Assembly (NCBI GenBank): GCA_963693365.1
Contig: CAVNZM010000017.1
Span: forward strand, 1 to 64,000
DNA from: Amoebidium appalachense
Taxonomy: Eukaryota > Ichthyosporea
Direction of reading: 5' to 3'
Length of the DNA stretch: 64,000 nucleotides
Positions 60,238-64,000 of the stretch are shown in pieces. How positions within the stretch are numbered: position 1 is the stretch's first letter; each line of letters opens with the position of its first letter. A model generated the notes under the pieces. It had not been told where the DNA came from and searched no databases. It saw only the letters and a program-made list of their open reading frames with translations. The position numbers were made by a program, and so were the translations under genes.

Positions 60238-60566
60238 CTACATGAGGTGGTTGGCCTCCACCTCCACGATCATATCGATCTCTACGGGCACGCCCAGTGG
60301 CAGACTGCCAAACCCGGCAGCCACACGTGCATGCTGGCCCCTCGTGCCGTACAGTTCATTGAGGAGGTCGGATGCACCTGTGTGCGTGTGTGTGTGTTGG
60401 GGGAGGGGGGGGGGAGGTAAGAGGGTTGTGCATGTTCGTGTGTGTGTGTGTGTGCACGTGTCAGTCAGGTGAGAGTGTGACTCTCTGGGTGTGGGCACAC
60501 GTGTGTGCGTGTGCTCATGCTTGCCCGCAAGTGTGCGTGTGTGTGTGCATGCCTACGAGCGTATGT

Positions 60567-60605
<39 letters not shown>

Positions 60606-61146
60606 TGTCTGTGTGCGTGAGCGCGCACGAGCGTGCCGTTTTTGTGTGTGTGCTTGCGCACACAAGTGCAAGTATGTGTGTTTGTATGTGCGTGAGTCTG
60701 TGATGTGCACATAAGCGTGCACACGTGTGTCGGGGCGAGTGTTTGTGTGTGTGTGATAGTGCGTGTGAGGCAGTGTGCATGTCCATTCTACGCGAGATTG
60801 ACCTGCATGGGCCCCATGGCCTATCAAGACCAATAGAGACCATAGCCCATGGTGAAATCTACAAAACCCACTAAACTTTGTGCAAACACACAAAAGCCAA
60901 AAGAATGGGTGGGGTTACAGCAATTTGTTTTGCATTGAATTGCAAAGGGGGTGTTTGCGCTGCGTGCTTTCGGATTCAGCGACAGACCGACGGGCACGAG
61001 GGATGAAAGGGAGAGGGGAGGGGGAGGGGGGGGGGGGGGGGGGGGGGGGGGAGGGGATCGGTGTTACATGTATGCAGCATGCAAACAGGTCACCCCCCCC
61101 CCCCCCCCCTCCAAAAAAAAAGGAAACCCTTTGACTATGCTGCCAG

Positions 61147-61192
<46 letters not shown>

Positions 61193-62268
61193 GCCCCCAG
61201 CAAACAAACAAAAACAGAAAAGGTGGCCTGCCTGCTGCCTTCCCCAATTCTCCCCTGACCTACCATTGATGACCTTGGGGTGGTTTGTGAAGTCTGGGGT
61301 GCTGTTGACCATGCCGGTGACCTTGATCACCCGCTGATAAGGGGGTCACGTGAGCACACACCCACAGGTGATTGGTGGAAATCACCAGTCATGCCGGAAC
61401 AAGTGCACTGCTCCCTCCCCAGTCCCCCCCCCCCCCCCCCCCTCCCCCAGTCCCGCCATAGTGTGCACACAATACCATGCAGCCATACACATGCTGTCCT
61501 GACTCTTCGATAACCCTTATCCCCCCCCCCCCCCTCCCCCCCCCCCCCACACACACACACATTACACACGAATCTCCCCCCACATACACAAAATACCTTG
61601 CACCAACCCTTCCACACATACCGACAAAATATTCTCCCCCTCCCCCCCCCCCCCCCCCTTTCCTCAAAAAAAAAAACCCCCGGTCAAACTTTCAACTAGA
61701 GAGAACACAAACACCCCCCCCCCCCCCCAAAAAAAAAAAAAAAAAAAAAAAGCAGACCCCCCCCCCCCCACACACACACTCACCCACCCACACCCAAGCC
61801 TCCTCCCCCCCCCTCCCCCCAAAAAAAATCCTCCCATGCACCCACACATATCCCCCACCTGGACCCTATCCAGGTCGCCTATCTCTGCCTTGAGTGTGCC
61901 CAGCAGGGACAGCATGGTGGCCCTGGCTGCCTGGTAGCCCTGGTCCTCGCTGATGTCCGTGGGCACCTAAAAATAGACCATCATAGGCTGTCAATGGCTA
62001 TTAATAGATTGGCCCGGGAATCAACGGCTATGACTAAAGGGATGAGCCCCCCCCCCCCCCCCCCCCCCCCCCGAATTGAGATGTCAGGCGCTGAGATCTA
62101 TGTATAGGTGGGCCAGGGGGTAAGGACCTATAAAAAGCTACGCAAGAGAGTGAAGACTCTATTTATAGGTGGCTGCATGGAAGACTTGAGTCAGGCCCAT
62201 GGCATGCACTAGAGGGGGAGGGGGCCAAATCAAAATGTGCTGATTGGAGTCAGCCATTTTTTTTTTTT

Positions 62269-62311
<43 letters not shown>

Positions 62312-62472
62312 TTGGCACAGGGGCACATGAGCAAACACACTAATGTGGAAGTGTTAGACGACCTCCAATCTGCTAAGGGGAATAGGCCACAGGGAGCAGA
62401 GAATATACCTTGCCCACTATCAGCTTGCCTTCCTTGTCGTAGGGCAAGTGGCCTGAGAGGTAGCAGAGGCTG

Positions 62473-62512
<40 letters not shown>

Positions 62513-62655
62513 CGTGTCCATGTATGTGCATAGGTGTAGTCACCAGGAGGAGAAGGCACACAAAGGGGGGGGGGGGGGGGGGGGGGGGGGGCACCATTGA
62601 AAGTCAGTTAAAAAACCGTGTGCACGCGCGTGTGTGTTTTGGGGCAGGGGAGGGT

Positions 62656-62691
<36 letters not shown>

Positions 62692-62929
62692 TTGAATGAA
62701 GCAAAAGAATGTCAACAGACAACAGGAAACATAAAACCGACTGAGCCAAGGCACGGCAATGCACCCCCCCCTGCTAACAGGCAAGTGCAATAGGTACAGG
62801 GCCCCTTTTAGAACCAATATTGTTCCTGGAGGGAGGTGGCTCAGGGAGCTAGCACCACACTCAGACAGCCCCCCCCCCCCCCCCCCCCCCCCCTTTCCTC
62901 CACCTGCTCCCCCCCCCCTTACCCACCCC

Positions 62930-62975
<46 letters not shown>

Positions 62976-63379
62976 CTCCCCCTTTCCCCTGCACCGACAC
63001 AGGTTGTCTGGCATCCTGCCCAGCAATCGACCCACCACCAGAGGCTTCCACCCAGTAAGTCCAACCAATCAGAGGCCTTCACTCTCGGCCCCCCTGCCTG
63101 CCTGCTTCCATCCCCGCATGTCTCTGTATGTTTCCCATCCAACGTCTCTTCCTTCCTTTTCAATATACAGTCAGGTGCCCCTGCTCACCACGAACCAGAC
63201 CCCCCCCCCCCCCCAAAAAAAAAAAAAAGAAATCTCTTGCAAGCACCCCTCTTGAAGCGCAAGCACACCTCTTCCCCCCCCCTCTCACCTGAGCACACAA
63301 TGTTGACATAGTTTGCCTTGGGGGTTGCCGGCGCCAACTTGTGGCCCATAGCAGCTATCTTGGCCTCAACGTGCACCCC

Positions 63380-63380
<1 letters not shown>
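60238..63380 (-). CDS. RidA (YjgF/YER057c/UK114) family protein, 5' exon not identified
   Basis: Exons: 63380-63289, 62473-62409, 61966-61859, 61333-61264, 60377-60238, with phases agreeing. The visible part is 157 aa, about full length for RidA. Matches run from end to end: VEAKIAAMGHKLAPATPKAN-type opening, NYVNIVCSG, LCYLSGHLP, the middle helix GYQAARATMLSLLGTL plus GDLDRVQRVIKVTGMVNSTP, DFTNHPKVING, and the closing GQHARVAAGFGSLPLG then VPVEIDMIVEVEA. The Arg in QHAR and the Glu in VPVEID are the usual functional residues of the family, which deaminates reactive enamine/imine intermediates. The variant is the GMVN/FT-x-x-PKVING subgroup common in bacteria. The first visible exon needs two bases from an earlier exon; its acceptor is formed by a (CA)n repeat. 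Translation could otherwise begin at the internal ATG of MGHKLAP. Confidence 0.85.
60415..60610. repeat. (GT)n-rich tract after the last RidA acceptor
   Basis: GT-rich sequence with about 22 pure GT units at 60564-60602. Read on the minus strand it is a CA tract; a short CACACACACA precedes the acceptor of the last exon (60378). Confidence 0.85.
61029..61192. repeat. G run, C run and C36 in a RidA intron
   Basis: G run 61027-61051, C run 61094-61109 then TCC and A9, and C run 61151-61188. The last sits about 70 bp from the exon 4 donor. Confidence 0.88.
61519..61830. repeat. C-run, (CA)n and C-A cluster
   Basis: C runs at 61521-61548, 61640-61658, 61714-61728 (passing into A23), 61757-61769 and 61807-61820 (then A8). 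The cluster lies between RidA exons 3 and 4. Confidence 0.88.
62258..62310. repeat. T21-G32 compound run
   Basis: An uninterrupted T run (62258-62278) passes directly into a G run (62279-62310), about 100 bp from the donor of RidA exon 2. Confidence 0.93.
62474..62512. repeat. (GT)n = (CA)n acceptor of RidA exon 2
   Basis: About 18 GT units which, on the minus strand, read (CA)nG and supply the acceptor for the exon starting at 62473. No pyrimidine tract lies between. Confidence 0.9.
62563..63215. repeat. G runs, C runs, (CA)n and C-A run in the first RidA intron
   Basis: G runs 62567-62591 and 62656-62689; C run 62870-62893; about 18 CA units (62933-62971); C17 passing into A13 (63199-63229). 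No coding exon was found between. Confidence 0.85.
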
Positions 63381-63428
<48 letters not shown>

Positions 63429-63898
63429 ATCCATGGTGGGGGGAGGTAAGAGGGGGGGGGGGGGGAGTAGATGGGCAACCGTAGAGAAGGAATGGCGGGG
63501 GTGGCGGTTGAGGTTGGGGACAGGGGGAGGGGGGGGGGGCAGAGAGAGAGAGAGAGGACACAGAAAAAAACGGAGGTAAAAAAGCAAGCCAATACGGGAG
63601 GGGAGGAAAAAGGCCAGACAACACTAGGTAGGGTTTAATATAAAACATAAGATAAAGTATGTGGGTGCATAGGAGGTAGTTATATGACTGGAGAAGATGT
63701 TAAAAAAAAGAGTGAGTGGTGGTCATAGAGGGGAAAGGAAACAAAGACGGGCTGAGCAAGAGATATGTGATATCGGACAAATAGAAGAGGGGAAGAAAAG
63801 TGAAAGAAAGCTAACAGCATACGAAAGGAGAGAGAGAAAGAAAGAGAAGAGGGGGGGGGGAGGGGGGGGGGGGGGGAGAGAGAGAAAGAGAGACAGAG

Positions 63899-63996
<98 letters not shown>

Positions 63997-64000
63997 GAGT
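63381..64000. other. Upstream flank of the RidA-like gene and (GA)n end
   Basis: (GT)23 at 63382-63427 abuts the first visible RidA exon. G-rich 63450-63540 follows, then ordinary sequence to 63830, then G runs (63850-63876) and more than 45 GA units (63900-63994). The missing 5' exon of the RidA gene should lie here or beyond the window; I could not identify it. Confidence 0.55.

Overview
This window looks like nuclear DNA of a unicellular eukaryote. Genes are broken by many GT-AG introns, a few candidate AATAAA poly(A) signals are visible, and there are no operons, Shine-Dalgarno sites or phage/IS features. The recognisable genes have their nearest familiar relatives in animals: PPP1R37-type LRR protein, TBRG1-type FYRN/FYRC protein, ZNF830/CCDC16, LYSMD3/4, and Frag1/DRAM. 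This suggests a holozoan protist; I would guess an ichthyosporean such as Sphaeroforma, but that is inference. Much of the rest is low complexity: G/C homopolymers of 20-50 bp, (CA)n/(GT)n, polypurine tracts and many short tandem duplications, both in introns and between genes.

Layout. 1-385: C-terminal exon of an unknown acidic protein (+). 939-1746: hypothetical coiled-coil gene (-). 1.75-4.87 kb: AT-rich intergenic DNA with GGATATC-like motifs and a degenerate ORF. 4874-17101 (-): 15-exon gene combining HARE-HTH, coiled coil, FYRN and FYRC. 20075-33287 (+): 18-exon gene combining a PP1-docking motif, PPP1R37-type LRRs and a C-terminal GAT domain. 35955-41155 (+): 8-exon ZNF830-like gene. 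42711-46592 (-): 4-exon LysM/transmembrane gene. 47488-48234 (-): single-exon Frag1/DRAM/Sfk1 protein. 50527-51236 (+): C-terminal half of an MHS/ProP-like transporter, broken. 54495-55709 (+): single-exon C2H2 protein with a phased CCAAT-box promoter. 60238-63380 (-): RidA-family gene whose first exon is not identified.

How the parts work together. I see no shared pathway. Two genes are probably chromatin or splicing factors (HARE/FYR protein, ZNF830), two are membrane proteins (LysM-TM, Frag1/DRAM), one is a PP1 regulator with a trafficking/ubiquitin-type GAT module, and one is a small metabolic protein (RidA). Exon chains were built by hand. For the two largest genes and for ZNF830 the splice phases close exactly and total length is a multiple of three. 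Two genes need one extra G in a short G run, which points to base loss in homopolymers.

The most interesting items are the LRR-GAT fusion, the HARE-HTH/FYR architecture, splice acceptors made directly from (CA)n repeats, a minisatellite grown from a splice-acceptor/exon junction, and a strict 5'-T(n)G(m)-3' polarity of compound homopolymers.
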